Below are positions 43,082 through 55,065 of a DNA stretch of 64,000 nt, one piece after another. Made by a program: the position numbers and the translations under genes. Every line of letters starts with the position of its first letter. Positions within the stretch are counted from its first letter, which is position 1. This stretch comes from Fallopia convolvulus (taxonomy: Eukaryota; Streptophyta; Magnoliopsida; Caryophyllales; Polygonaceae): assembly GCA_964016875.1 (NCBI GenBank), contig OZ024735.1:8355338-8419337 (forward strand), written 5' to 3'. The notes under the pieces are model-generated. The model had not been told where the DNA came from. It worked only from the letters and a program-made list of their open reading frames with translations, and searched no databases.

Positions 43082-44620
43082 TGATAGCTTGCATCTAGGT
43101 AGTGTTATGATGCATATTTATGTTTTTTTTCTTGGTTTTAGTTAAGTTTAGTCTAGTTCTTAGGTTTTTAGGTTTTCTAGGAAATTCGAGTTTTGCGCTT
43201 GTTTTGTTCGGTTTTGCAGATCTTTAGGTAAACAAGCATGGACGGGAAGGATATTAGATGATTTTGGTGGAGTTTTATGAAGCTTAGAGTGATACAAGTG
43301 AAGATTAGAAGAATCAAGGCCCAAAAGCTTGATGGATAAAAACGCCTAAATCTGGGCTATGCATTGGAAACTTGTTTTGACTCCTCTATCTTGCGATGCT
43401 TGGTTTGGGAGATATAGTGGTCGTATGAATCTGAATTTGGTATCAATGGAAAGTTAACTCGAAGAACTACAATTCATATTTTTACTCCGAGTCCAAATTC
43501 CAACTCGAAGGGGGTGGAAACAGCCTCTGAAATGTCGCCTAAATGCTGAGCCGAGAAGTGCCGCGGGCTGAGAGTGCAGGGTGCGCGGCCGTGCCACACA
43601 AGAAGGAGACCGCACCCTATGTTTCTACACGGAGAAGTTGAGCCGCGAGTTTTGGGCTTCAAGATGGGCTTAAGATAGATCTTGACCGACGTGTTTTAAT
43701 GTATTTCGGGATATTTTGATCTTTGGATATCTTAGGGTATTTAAACCTCGTTTTTAGTTTCTCTTTCATAACATTGATCATACTTTTGGAGGCTATAGTT
43801 TTTCTCTCTAGAGGCAAAACTTTAAACCTTTGTAAGTTTTTCTTAATTTTAATTATGCATTGCTAAACTTCATTGTGTTTGGCTAGTTATTGAAGTCATG
43901 ATTTGCATGAGTAGTGAGGTTTAATTGATTCTCAACAAACTTGAATAGATTTTATTTCCTATGCTTAATTGAATCTAAACTAGGGTTTTGTTAGAGTAGC
44001 TACCTAATTGAATTTCTAGTTATAACTGAATTTGATTAATTACCGGTCGGAGTTAATTTGATCAAGAGTATACTTTAATCAACTTAGTACTGGTTGGACT
44101 ATTTGGTTAAAGAAGGGAATAAATTCACAAGTCACTTAGATGTCTGGTTGCTCTAAGTGCTTGTTTCTATTGTTAACTTGAATCGTTATGTTGTTGTCTA
44201 ATTGAATCTAGAAGGTCTTCTAGGTTGTTAGATGATTAGGGTCTTTAGACTAGTAGTTCTATCAACTAAATCTGAAGTTTGGGTCATAATCCTTAGTAGA
44301 GTCATAATCCAATATAGATTATTCAAGTAAGTAGAGAATCAAGAGAATCGATGATCAACAAAGCAATGTCATGATGGATTTAACTAGTTGAACACGCTTG
44401 TCTTTCATATATTACAATCATTTTTCCATTCATATTTAATTTCTAATTTGCATATTAGTTGAGATAAATCAATCATAAACCCCCCTTTCACTTAGTAATA
44501 TTATTTAAATACAAGTAATCTGAGTCCTTGTGGGTTCGACCCTTGCTTCCACTATACTTAGGTTAGGAAGTTAGGTATTTCTTTGACAGTGCTTTTATAG
44601 CGACATAAAAGTGCTTGTCA
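43082..44620 (+). repeat. 3' LTR of the short-interior element
   Basis: 1539 bp, starting TGATAGCTTGCATC and ending before the GTTTG duplication at 44621-44625. Confidence 0.92.
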
Positions 44621-44633
44621 GTTTGCCTTTTAG

Positions 44634-45480
44634 TTGTCTTTCATGAATCTTATTCAAGAATTGACTGATCTTCCTCCTCCTATCTCTCAACTTTTACAGG
44701 ACTTTGAGGAGCTATTTCAAGAAGAGGTGCCAAAGGGACTCCCGCCGCTAAGGGGAATAGAGCACCAAATCGACTCTGTTCCGGGAGCCACTTTGCCGAA
44801 CTGTCCAACCTACCGGGCCAATCCTGAGGAGACCAAGGAGCTTCAAAGGCAAGTGCAAGAGATTCTTGACAAGGGATATGTGCGTGAAAGCCTTAGCCCA
44901 TGTGCCGTTCCCGCCATTATTGTGCCTAAGAAGGACGACACATGGAGATTGTGCGTCGATTGCCGGGTGATCAACAATATCACCATCAAGTATCGCCACC
45001 CAATTCTGAGGCTTGAGGATAGGCTTGATGAGCTGCACGTGGCTAGTATTTTCTCTAACATTGAATAGAAGAGTGTCTATCATCAAATACGAATGAAGGA
45101 GGGCGACGAATGGAAGACGACGTTCAAAACCATGCAAGGCCTCTACAAGTGGTTGGTCATGCCCTTCGGATTGACAACTGCTCCTAGCACATTTATGCGT
45201 TTGATGAACCACATCCTTCGACCCATCATTGGTAAGTTTGTGGTTGTGTTATTTGATGATATTTTGATTTTTAGCTACGATTTACCCACTCATGTCGAGC
45301 ATCTTAGGCAAGTGCTCGATGCTTTGAAAAGGGAGCGCATATTTGCTAACTTCAAGAAATGCCACTTTTGCTCGATCACGTGGTGTTTCTTGGTTTTCTT
45401 GGTAGTAGGAATGGAGTAAAAGTGGATGAACAAAAGGTGAAGGCGATTCAAGAATGGCCAACACCGACAACTGTGACTCA
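44634..45480 (+). pseudogene. Reverse transcriptase of the decayed gypsy element
   Basis: It contains the RT approach segment (GIEHQID, YRANPEET), KKDDTWRLCVDCR and, after a TAG at 45067-45069, YHQIRMKEGDEWKT, the MPFGLTTAPSTF motif and LFDDILIF. The catalytic YxDD is reduced to LFDD, and the first catalytic Asp region reads SNIE. A frameshift near 45400 and a TGA at 45484 follow. The enzyme cannot be active. The sequence is recognisably the same lineage as the intact gag-pol. Confidence 0.85.
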
Positions 45481-45486
45481 AGTCTG

Positions 45487-46726
45487 AAGCTTCCTCGGTT
45501 TGGTCGGCTTCTACTGCCGGTTTGTGAGAGATTTTAGTACATTGGTTGTGCCTTTGACCTTCCTCACCAAGAAAAATGTTCCATTTACTTGGGGAGAGGC
45601 GCAAGAGGAGGCATACGCAATCCTCAAAGGTAAGTTGACACAAGCACCGTTGTTGGCCCTTCCTAACTTTAGAAAGATGTTTGAGATTGAGTGTGACGCA
45701 TCAGGAATCGGTCTTGAAGGGGTGCTTATGCAAGAAGGGAAGCCCATTGCCTACTATAGTGAGAAGTTGGGAGGAGCCGAACTCAAGTACCCCACGTTCG
45801 ACAAGGAGTTGCTTGCCCTTGTGCGAGTGCTTAGAACATGGGAGCACTATCTCTTGCCTCGGGAATTTGTCATTCATTTCGACCACGAGGTGTTGAAGTA
45901 CTTGAGGGGCCAAAGAAAACTGAATCGGAGGCATGCTAAATGGGTGAAATTCATCGAGTCCTTCCCTTATGTCATCAAGAACAAGAAAGGCAAGGACAAC
46001 ATCGTCGTTGACGCGTTGTCACGGAGGTACACTCTTTTATCTTTATTAGATGCTCGTCGGCTTCGCTTTTCTTTCATGAAGGAATTATATGCTCATGATT
46101 CTGAATTTGGTGATATGTATCATGCTTGTTTGAAGGGAGGGGGGAGTCGGGATCAATCCTATTTGCATGAGGGGTTTCTTTTTAAGGGAACTCGTTTGTG
46201 TGTGCCGAATGGCTCGGTTAGACATTTGCTAGTGCACCCGGCCCATGGTGGCAGCCTCATGGGGCCTTTTGGGGTTATGAAAACTTTGCATATGCTTAGG
46301 GAGAATTTTTATTGGCCTCACATGCTTAGGTCGGTAGAGAAATTTTGCGCTTCATGTGTGATTTGTTTGCGTGCAAAGTCTACGGTGCACCCTCACGGTC
46401 TGTATACCCCATTATCGATTCCATGTGTTCCATGGGAGGATATCTCCATGGACTTTTTGTTAGGGTTACCTAGGTCTAAGAGGGGTAGGGATTCCATTTT
46501 TGTGGTGGTCGACCGATTTTCAAAAATGGCACATTTTGTTGCTTGCCACAAAACCGATGATGCTTCTCATGTTGCTAGCTTGTTCTTTGATAATATTGTT
46601 CGGTTGCATGCTGTCCCTAAATCTATTGTTTCTGATCGTGTTGTGAAATTTTTGAGTTTCTTTTGGAAGACGCTTTGGGCCAAGCTCAGTACCAAGCTTC
46701 TATTTTCTACTATTTGCCACTCGTAA
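45487..46726 (+). pseudogene. RNase H and integrase of the decayed gypsy element
   Basis: A long open stretch carries the RT connection (FLGLVGFYCRFVRDF), RNase H (FEIECDASG, DKELLALVR), the linker with DALSRRY, then integrase with WEDISMDF and VVVDRFSKMAHF. In the zinc region the usual histidines are replaced (GPFG and ENFY), while CVIC is kept. The second catalytic Asp is in IVSDR. A TAA at 46724-46726 cuts it just before the region with the catalytic Glu. Confidence 0.85.
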
Positions 46727-47299
46727 ACGGATGGGAAAACCGAGGTCGTTAATCGTACTCTTGGTACCCTTTTACATTCTATTTTTAAAACTAACTTGCT
46801 CAGGTGGGAAGAGTGTCTTCCTTTCATTGAGTTTGCGTACAACTAGTCCGTTCATTCAAACACAATGAAGACGCCTTTTGAGGTGGTGTATGGGCGCAAT
46901 CCTGTCACGCCGTTTGATTTGGCGCCTTATGCTATTAAGGACCATGAGAGTCGCAAGGGCCTTGATAAAGCTGAGAAGATCAAGCACATTCATGAGGAAA
47001 CTCGCCTTCAATTGGAGAGGCAAATACTACAATAAAAGCGCCAAGCTGACAAAGGGTGCAAAGCGTTGATTTTTGAACCCGACGACCTTGTTTGGGTTCA
47101 TTTGAGGAAGGAGCGGTTTCCCGCTCTTCAGAATTCTAAGCTTAAACCACGAGGAGATGGGCCTTTACAGGTTTTAGAACGCATCAATGAAATCTTCTTG
47201 CGAATTATGGCGTCCATGAGGTATTTAACGTTTCCGATCGTGTTCCTTATTTTTCTAATGATGATGTTGAGGATGTTCAGGATCAAGGTTCGTGAATGA
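46727..47299 (+). pseudogene. Integrase C-terminal part of the decayed gypsy element
   Basis: The frame continues after the TAA with TDGKTEVVNRTLG (catalytic Glu). It has further stops at 46844 (TAG) and 47033 (TAA), then DDLVWVHLRKERFP as in the intact relative. It ends at 47297-47299. Confidence 0.8.
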
Positions 47300-47883
47300 A
47301 CCCTTTTGAAGGGGGGAGTCCATCTCTCCATGTGTCTCCGACGCCGACGCCCGAGCCATCTCTCGCGCCCTTGCAAGCACCGGCACACCATCCACGCGCG
47401 CCCTTGCATGTGCCGGTGCCCAAGCCTTCCCTCGCTCCCTTGCAAGTCTTGACGTCCCATCCTGGCACACCCTTGCAAGTGTCGACCGGTGCGTCCTTGC
47501 AAGCGCCGGCTGGTGTTCCCTTACAAGTGCCGGTTTCCAACCTTGGCGCACCCTAGCCTATGTTTGATGGGACCAAATCTCCGAGCACTTGTGATGTTAC
47601 TTTGGTCCATGATTGAGAGTAGATTCTAGAGCTAATGCCAAGCCCAACATTCTTGACAAAGGAGAGTCTTCACTTGGACAAGTATCCAAGACCGGCGTCC
47701 AAGGCACCAAGGGTTCCAAGCCAAGGCGTCACGCCCTATCTTGGGCGCATCACTCGAGCACGAGCTAGGGCAATGCTAGACAAAATCAAGAAGGAGCTCA
47801 TGGCTCATAAGTTTCCGATGGCTAACAATGGTGAAGGATGGGGTCTTCTTGTGACTCTTGGTTCGACTACTGCTAAAACTTGA
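47296..47883 (+). pseudogene. Pro-rich pol tail running into the 3' LTR
   Basis: Repeated PSLAPLQ and related Pro/Leu/Gln motifs at 47296-47556 give way to GRITRARARAML at about 47740. The frame then enters the LTR at about 47786 and stops at 47883. The ITRARA segment parallels ITRSRA of the intact element, whose polyprotein also ends inside its LTR. Confidence 0.6.
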
Positions 47884-48297
47884 CTTATGTTTTGTCAAGG
47901 ACGTTTAGTTGAATTTCTTATAACTTAAGGGAGTTTTAGATAATTTGTGGGAAGTGAGGGCTGATTAGTGGGGGCATGCCTAATAGGGATTAAAACCTTC
48001 ATTTTTTCCTTCTTTGCTTGTTTTCATGAAAAATGCTACTTTCAATGTTGATTTCAATCTAAGTTGTTTCTTGCATTTCTAGTTTAATCTTGTTGAAGAC
48101 CGACCTCGTTGGTGAGTCATATCCGAAGTTCATCTTCAATTTAGTTTGCAACTCTTAGCGAGTCATATCCGAGCCATGCATCCATATCCTCCACGCCACC
48201 ATTCCATCACCATCGGTCCAAGAGTAGGCTTCGTTGTTTCGTTCCTTCTTAAGGTGATCACCTCGCACCACCAATCCATCCATTGATCTAACCATCA
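47786..48297 (+). repeat. 3' LTR of the decayed gypsy element (left edge approximate)
   Basis: It matches 34960-35476 and ends CTAACCATCA. No target duplication matches the left flank. Confidence 0.8.
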
Positions 48298-48520
48298 CTC
48301 CCCAAGCTTCTCGCTTGGGGTTGGAAATATTCAGAAAGAGTGCGGTCATTGGGAGCAATCCCGAATGAGCGGCATAATTTATCCTTCTCGAGCTCCCCAC
48401 TTGGGGTTGGAAACATTCGGAAAGAGCGCGGTCATTTAGAGCAATCCCGAATGACCGACATAATCTATCCTCCCAATCTTCCTGCTTGTGGTTGGGAACA
48501 TTCAAAAAGAGCGCGGTAAA
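48298..48520. repeat. Tandem repeats of about 95 bp (Tat-type 3' region)
   Basis: About 2.4 units each contain CTTGGGGTTGGAAA, GAAAGAG(T/C)GCGGTCATT and GCAATCCCGAATGA. The CTTGGGGTTGG motif recurs at 61330-61415 in the Tat element. This is probably the other end of the Tat-like element whose LTR lies at 34001. Confidence 0.75.
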
Positions 48521-49480
48521 TATGTATATATAGCACAAAATGTGACCGTTAAAGTGGAATTTAATTCAAAATATAGTAGTGATACATAGGTAGCTATTTC
48601 ACGAGCTGATATAGTTGGGTAATGCTTCTACATTTCTAATTATTATTTATATGTTATAAAAATAAAACAATTAATCAATATGTTTCTGATAATATTTATT
48701 TAATTTTGTAAATATATTTCCTAAATTATAAATATGAATTCAATATGCATTTAGGTGGATAAATTTTTGGATAAATCATTAAAAACATAGTGTTTGTTAG
48801 ATCACTTCAAAAAAATGATTTGTGTTAGATCGTTAGAATACTAAGATCATTTTAGTCAAATTTTCATTAAAAAAGTTTTTTTAGATAACATAAAAATACC
48901 CATTTATATAAAATAGTTAGAATAATAAAGTATTTTTGAACCAATTTTTTTTTAAATACTTTGTACTGGTTTCATACAAAGTGGGGAGAGTGGGTAAGTT
49001 ATTTTTGAAAATAAATTATAATTTTTTTTAAAAAATATTCACATGATGATAAGTGGCACAAATTTTTCTAGATAGTTGGTTTTTACTTAGTATTGTACTA
49101 GCATAGATGACATTGTTTTACATTAAGTTATAATTAACTAATTATCTTTAAATCTTTAAAAATAATTTTACAAAAGTTAGAATTTGACACCTAATGTTAA
49201 ATTAATGTTTATCAAACAAGTGTTATGGGATATGGCTGTCTACGTCATACAAAATACAATTATAGATATCAATCAATACTTGAGTTTCTGTATATTAATG
49301 TTCTATATATTTAATATCAATACCAAATGAATGTTTAATAATCTTATTTATATAGATGCTCTAGGACATTCTCTCCTTATTCCCTTCCTTACCAAAAAGG
49401 ACAAACCTTCGAGGTCATATAACACAAAGGAAAACTACAAAAAAAAAACCCACAAAACAAAGGAACTACACATGAAAGAA
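48521..49480. other. Very AT-rich spacer
   Basis: No frame, LTR or TIR recognised. It is close to 80% A+T by eye, with several TATAT-type runs. Confidence 0.5.
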
Positions 49481-49720
49481 GTGGCGGCTTGTGATTTTTT
49501 CAACCATGCCTCTTACTTAGAGTCTGGTGTTCAGGCTCATATTTTTGTAGTTTACGGACCTTCAACCGTTTCTCTTTGGGTTCCGTTCTAGGATATGCTT
49601 CAAAGGTCTATAAGTAATGTTACGGGGCCGATCGTTCTAGGGGGATTTTAACTGTATTCTTTTCTCCCATGAAAGAAGTAGCAGATCTAGGACCCTTCAT
49701 ACTAATTCAGATGATGATGT
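49481..49720 (+). pseudogene. LINE endonuclease remnant, N-terminal part
   Basis: One frame ends HIFVVYGPSTVSLWVPF, the loop after a beta strand of the LINE AP-type endonuclease. Another frame then reads GDFNCILFSHERSSRSR, matching the catalytic GDFN and following ER motif. A frameshift and stops separate them. Sequence similarity then breaks off at about 49720. Confidence 0.7.
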
Positions 49721-50402
49721 GACTATGCTAAGACCATCACATCATGAGATAGTGAGGTGTGCGTGTCTTGTTAGAAGGCCACAACTTTTGTGGTTCATTG
49801 GTTGGATTGTGAGAGTGTTTTATGACATTTCTTTATAAGCCACTAGGGCTCTAGTTTCCTAGTTAGACAAGATTTGATGAAAACCATTCCAACTCCTTGT
49901 CTCCATTAGAAATTTGTCTTTTCTTAGTTAGAATCAATCCAAATTCAGTTTGTTTTGATCAGATCGTAAGCAATATCGATCAAAGATCGAAGATCCTTCC
50001 TTAGTGAGTCATATTGAAGAACAGATCTTCCTAGTTCGAGTGGATCAAAGGTGAGTAATATCCTTTGCTTGTACTCGTCCATATCCAACCCATTCCCTCG
50101 ACTTTCATTGTCCATTTCCATCATCTTTCATCCTCAAAATTACAATCTCATCCTCCATCAAAATCGGAACCATAACCCCCTTCAAAAACACCTTCAACAT
50201 AAGTCGAAATCCCATCCCAGTGGATTATGCAACACATCAGTAAAACAACCATAACTTTCTGACCACAAAGGATTTGGACCATAAATTTTGAGGGACTAAA
50301 TATGATGCGTAGATATAACTCTAGGATTTTGAATCACCCAATTCCGAGTCCAGAAGAGGGAGATCTGTCCTCGTGAATCCAGAATAGAAGTTCCTCCATC
50401 AA
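49721..50402. other. Unclassified segment interrupting the LINE remnant
   Basis: It separates two parts of the LINE endonuclease. I see no LTR or TIR ends and no supported frame. It contains clustered GATC-rich text near 49955-50050. Confidence 0.4.
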
Positions 50403-51080
50403 GATTGCTCGGATCTTCCTCGGATTGCTTTGCACCGCTTGCAACGACAAGATCCTTCATCATATGATTTCCATGATTGTGTCAATCATCTTGAGCTTGT
50501 GTACATAGGCTTCATTGGATCCACTTATACTTGGAGCAGAGGTAAAGACCGTAATTTCGCGGTTTCGAACCATCTTGATCGGATCTTTATGAATGTGTTA
50601 GGGTGTCTCCTTTGGGTTGATGATAGTGTCCATCATCTGGTCCGTTTCTCCTCAAATCATTTCCCTATTCTTCTTTCTACTAAACTTGAGCCGAGTCTTG
50701 ACAAGAATAGACTTCATTTTAGTTTCAAAGCAACTTGGATCTCCTACCCGAATTTCCATGTGAAAGTTTGAAGCAATTGATGTGAGGATTTGGCGACCCC
50801 CAATGCTCTCTCTATTCTTTGTGACGAGATTAAGGTGTGGAATAAAAAGATTTTCAAAAATATGAATGAGAGGAAAAAAAGAATCGATAGCAATTAAATG
50901 ACCATGAAGAATAAGGTTGCAAAGAAGGTGTCTCAGAGGCCAAGATCAAGACCTTTTCTAAGGTCTCGAGCATTCAAGTTCAAGAATAACTTTAAGGACA
51001 TGATATTATCTGTTGAAGGTGTCCATCAATGGCGTACAAGACCACCAAGAAAGTTAATCAAGTCATGAAAGTTCGGAAAG
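50403..51080 (+). pseudogene. LINE endonuclease remnant, C-terminal part and RT approach
   Basis: The frame at 50430-50771 has DCVNHLELVYIGFIGSTYTWSRG and HLDRIFMN, the conserved FTW...LDR region of the LINE endonuclease, then HHLVRFSSNHFPIL matching the final SDHxPI motif with Asp replaced by Asn. Another frame follows (ILCDEIKVWNKKIFKN), typical of the segment before RT. Stops are frequent. No RT follows. Confidence 0.75.
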
Positions 51081-51289
51081 TTAAGAAGCCCGTCAAATAG
51101 AAACCAATGCTCAGTAAAATGATCATAAATTGGGATAGAAAATTGATCTCAAGTTTGTTAAGTATGCGTTGGAAAGATAATTAAAAGATCTACATATTTT
51201 TAGTTTACATCAAATCCAGTATCCAACAGGAAATATATGAAAAATGCAATTTACTTAGAGTTGTTCAAGTCTTACGGGAATCTTATATT

Positions 51290-52033
51290 TAGTTTTAATT
51301 CTATCTTTAGCTACAGAATTTAATAAGTATTTTTCAGCCATATGCTTATGTTAGTTGGCTGAATATTCTATCTCCTATGTTATTAATATCTTTTGAGTTT
51401 GATAGGAAAGTTTTCTTATCTTATAAATCATATAATTATTTATTTGATTTTTGTAAGGTAAGGGGATATAGATAGGAGTTTCTAGCATTATAATAAGTTA
51501 TCTTCGAGAGTAAGCAAAAGGTCCCTTTTACCCCTCTTAGGGCTGGCCACCTATTGCCTTGCTATCCAAGGAACTTTGCTTTGTATTCCTTATAAATACC
51601 TTGCATTTACCTTCAATAATAATCAGTCTGAAATTAGATAAACCCTTATTGGTTTTATCTAGTTTATGGGCCATTAAAACAAACAAAGTGTTCTAGCATT
51701 CAACATTGAGATCGATCATCATCATACTTTCGAAATCCTTCTCTCCTGTTCTTATTTAATTTGGGTGATAATTTGGTCAACTTTGATTAGTTCTAGTTTG
51801 ATTGTTAAAGATCAAACCTAATTAATCAATTGGATTCAGCGTTAGAGTCAATCTAATTGAACAATCTAGTTGATTATCTTATTTATTCAAATCAGTTTTC
51901 GTCCATAGCAATTATTTCAAGTCATTGATATTGAAAATAAATTCAGGTTGGAGATTATATTTATTGGCAAGAGGGGATCCTGTGAGGTCAAATACTTGAT
52001 CAAGAAGGAGTAATCCAAGGCGATCACATATCA
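51290..52033 (+). repeat. Solo LTR remnant related to the intact gypsy element, plus strand
   Basis: It resembles the intact element's LTR read on the minus strand: CTTATGTTAGTTGGCTGA, the (GG)CTGGCCAC segment, TTGTTAAAGATCAAAC, GCGTTAGAG and an end at ATCACATATCA. A TATAAATA box lies at 51590-51597. The left edge is approximate. No internal sequence follows in the same orientation. Confidence 0.7.
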
Positions 52034-52127
52034 AGAATCCTCCAGAGATTGGACCACTTGATACGTGATCGCCTCGGATTACTCCTTGTTGACCAAGTAT
52101 ATGACCTCATAGGATCCCGATCTTGCC
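51966..52127. repeat. Palindrome formed by two opposed LTR ends
   Basis: About 70 bp at 51966-52035 is the inverted complement of 52057-52127 with roughly 85-90% agreement, separated by 21 bp. The arms are the ends of two LTRs of the intact element's family facing each other. Confidence 0.88.
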
Positions 52128-52239
52128 CTGTAAACTGAATTTCCAACCAAATTTCGCTCGAACTCGATTACTTATGATGCAAACAAATCGATTTGCACTT
52201 AATTAAATGAAGAACGACTGAATTCGAATGGATAGTACT
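52059..52239 (-). repeat. Truncated LTR of the same family, minus strand
   Basis: It begins TGATACGTGATCGCCTCGG, comparable to TGATACGTGATTGCCCCGG of the intact LTR, and stays similar through CGATCTTGCC. It is cut at 52239 by the next LTR. Confidence 0.7.
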
Positions 52240-53609
52240 TGATGAGGTATTTTCAATGGCCGTTAATACCTATCAAATAACCTAACTTAACCAAACTTTG
52301 TAGAATGGTAAGTAAGGGGTCGATCCCACAAAGACTTGTGTATTTATGTTATTACTTATGTGCCAAGTAACCAAGTGCGGGGTTTATGATTGAATATTCT
52401 AAACTACTATGCAAAATAAAAGTAATTATGAATGCAAAAGTGATTAAATCAATGACAGACAAGTGTCTTCAACTAGTTAAATCTATCATGACATTGCTTT
52501 GTTAATCATTGATTCTCTTGATTCTTAATTCACTTGAATAATCTATTGTGGATTATGATCATACTAAGGATTATGACCCGAACTTTAGATTTAGTTGATA
52601 GAACTACCAGTCTAACAACCCTAATTATCTAACAACCTAGAAGATCTTCTAGATTCAATTAACCAACAACATAACGATTCAAGTTATCAATAGAAACAAG
52701 GATTTAGAGCAACTAGACATCTAAGTGACATGTGAATTTATTCTCTTCTCTAACCAACTAGTCCAACCGGTACTAAGTTGATTAAAGTTATACTCTTGAT
52801 CAAATTAACTCCGACCGATAATTAATCAGATTCAGTTATAACTAGAAATTCAATTAGGTAGCTACTCTAACAAAACCCTAGTTTAGATTCAATTTAAGCA
52901 CATTGAATAAACTCTATTCAAGTTTGTTGAGAATCAATCAAAACTCACAACTCATGCAAATCATGACCTCAATTAACAAGCCAAACACAATGGAATTTAG
53001 CAACTCATAATTAAATTAAAGAAAAACTTACAAATTAGGTTCCAAGGTTGCTCCTTGAGAAAAGCTCTCTCCAAACAAACCCTAGCCTCCAAAATTATGA
53101 TCCAAGTTAAGAAAGAAAGAGAAACTAAAAAGAGTTTTAATATCTCTTAATACTACTAAAGATATCCAAGGAAACAAATATTCAACACCCATACAAGGAA
53201 AACTCGGAAATACATAGAACTAAGCCCAAAACTTCATCCCACAAGTTGACCCAACATCTCCGCGTAATACAACATGGCGTGGGCTCCTCCCAACGTGCCG
53301 CGGGTGCGCCATCCTTAGCTCCAGCCTATGCCAGCTTCAACTGAAGCGTGTTGTTCCCTTGCTTCGTTCCTTTCAACTTTGGTTCTTGATATCTTCACTT
53401 GTCCTTCTTCAATCCTTGTCCATGCACTCTAACTCACCACCATAGCCATCTTGGATCACGTCCCATCTTGCTCCAATACCTAAAAACCTGTAAAACCGAG
53501 CAAACAAGCACAATCTACCCGAAAACGCTAAATCCTAAAAACTAAGCTTAAACCTATACAAAACAAACATAAAACATGAATCTAAACTACACCTATATGC
53601 AAGCTATCA
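52240..53609 (-). repeat. LTR of the short-interior element family, minus strand
   Basis: This 1370-bp reverse complement of the LTR type at 41208-42746 shares the CCGGTACTAAGTTGATTAAAG and CAATTAGGTAGCTACTCTAAC segments. It begins TGATGAGG and ends GCTATCA. It acts as the 3' LTR for the interior to its right. Confidence 0.88.
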
Positions 53610-55065
53610 AATTTCCCCATGCTTAACCCTTGCTTGTCCTTAAGAAAGTCATAAATCCAAGTCACACCACATCTCATAATTTAAAACCTGACCAAGACTT
53701 CATAGCATGCATTACAACAAGCATAGAGCAATGATTATTCATTCATTCTAGACCTTATCAAGATAATGTGTTTTGCTCTCACTCTCAAGTGTTTAAAGGA
53801 TGTGTTTCACTCAAAAATCAACCAAGAAAAACTAGACTACCATAAGCTTGCATCAGAGTCCTAATTCTCCACGGTTGTGGACCAATCACAACAAAAATCA
53901 TGAGGTCTTTTAAGAGATGTAATGGGGCCAAGCTAAGAGAAATTTTGAAGGGATAAGTTTTAGTCATGTGTTTCTAAATCTGGGATAAAGAACGAAATCT
54001 AAACCCAAACTTTTACACTTTTCCTCTTAATACTCCCAAACTTCTTCACCAACTCCATAACTCATTCAAGCTCTTTGTTTCTCTCTTTTTTTTTCTTTCT
54101 TTCTTTTCACTTTTTGCCTCTTTTGATCACTTCTTACACTTTATGAAGGTTACTAACCTTTCAAGCTCACGTTTTTCTTTCTTTGCACTTATTTTTCACC
54201 TTCATTTTTTTCACTTTGCACACTAGAGTTGTATTTCCTCTTTTCCACCTTTCCTTTCAATCTCCACCGTACTTATACAAAACACACACAAAGCAAAACC
54301 ACCTAAAGGATTAAATCGCGGATGGGTCAAGCTTATTAGGCTAGGGATTATTTTGTGGAGCTATAAAAATAGGCTTAAAGCTCAAATAAGTGGGGTGTCA
54401 AAACATGGATCTTGTAAGGTAGGAATGGAAATAATAGGCTGCTAATAAGAAAAAATGCCTCAATCATCTTAATGTCATGCATTCAATCATGTAAAGCAGT
54501 CTTGAAAAAGAGTCTAAACGCAAGTTCTAGAGCTAGAAAATCACGGTGATACACTCAAGAATATAGAGAACAAATATAATCAATGAAAGGCCAAAAATCT
54601 CACAAGGCAAATTGTGTCTAGAACTTTAGAATAAACCTATAACTCAAGCTATATACATGCTCAATCCTATAGTCAAAGTAAACAATCAACGATCATGCTC
54701 ATATCATAGAAACTTCAGCATATCATGCAAATTATGGGTTAGGACTCATACTTAGCATAGAAACACAAGAGGTGTTAAACAATGGGGAAATATGAACCTA
54801 AATGCAATATTTTTGGATTTTTAAAATTTTTCAGATAATTTTCCTTTTCAAGATTTTAATCAATGCGTGCAAAATTTTTAAATATGCCTAATCTAATGCA
54901 ACTACATGCAATGCAAATGTCATTCCCTTCCCCCATGCTTAAAACATACTTTGTCCCCAAAGTATATTAAAAAGTAAAGGAAACAGAAAAACTCACAAGA
55001 ATCTAGCTATCCGGGCAGTGTTGGTAATCCGATGGCGGTGGTGGTGCTGGATACTCTGAAGCTGG
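53610..55065 (-). mobile_element. 3' interior of the Athila-like family, minus strand
   Basis: The part at 53610-53880 matches the 335-bp interior of 41208-44620 (reverse complement). The rest extends further, with pyrimidine-rich runs near 54070-54250. At 55006-55065 a minus-strand frame ends YPAPPPPSDYQHCPDS then TAG, which may be the end of the family's polyprotein. It is broken at 55066 by the Tat element. Confidence 0.7.

Larger units (their letters stand above)
41208..44620 (+). mobile_element. Non-autonomous LTR element with a 335-bp interior (Athila-like primer site)
   Basis: Two 1539-bp LTRs (41208-42746 and 43082-44620), TGATAGC to TCATCA or TTGTCA, enclose only 335 bp. The interior consists of a primer-binding site matching tRNA-Asp and a short segment ending in the purine tract GAGGGAATT. 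There is no coding sequence. A GTTTG duplication flanks the whole. A minus-strand relative at 52240-55065 has a longer interior, so this one is probably a deletion derivative that still transposed as a unit. It sits between protease and RT of the host element. Confidence 0.92.
34960..48297 (+). mobile_element. Decayed gypsy element related to the intact one, with nested insertions
   Basis: This is a gypsy element of the same lineage as 3765-12642 on the opposite strand. It has ~500-bp LTRs, a primer-binding site at 35477, gag, zinc knuckle, protease, RT, RNase H and integrase. Removing the insertions at 36054-38834 and 41208-44620 leaves about 7.1 kb. The frame is broken by many stops and shifts, so the element is dead. 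As in the intact relative, the end of pol appears to run into the 3' LTR. The left LTR edge is uncertain by about 15 bases, because AAGGAGGAGCTCA precedes both LTRs. Confidence 0.85.

Noticed and set aside
47128..47551. Minus-strand Cys/Gly/Arg-repeat frames (QGR, CKGA patterns).
   Set aside because: They mirror the PSLAPLQ repeats on the coding strand.
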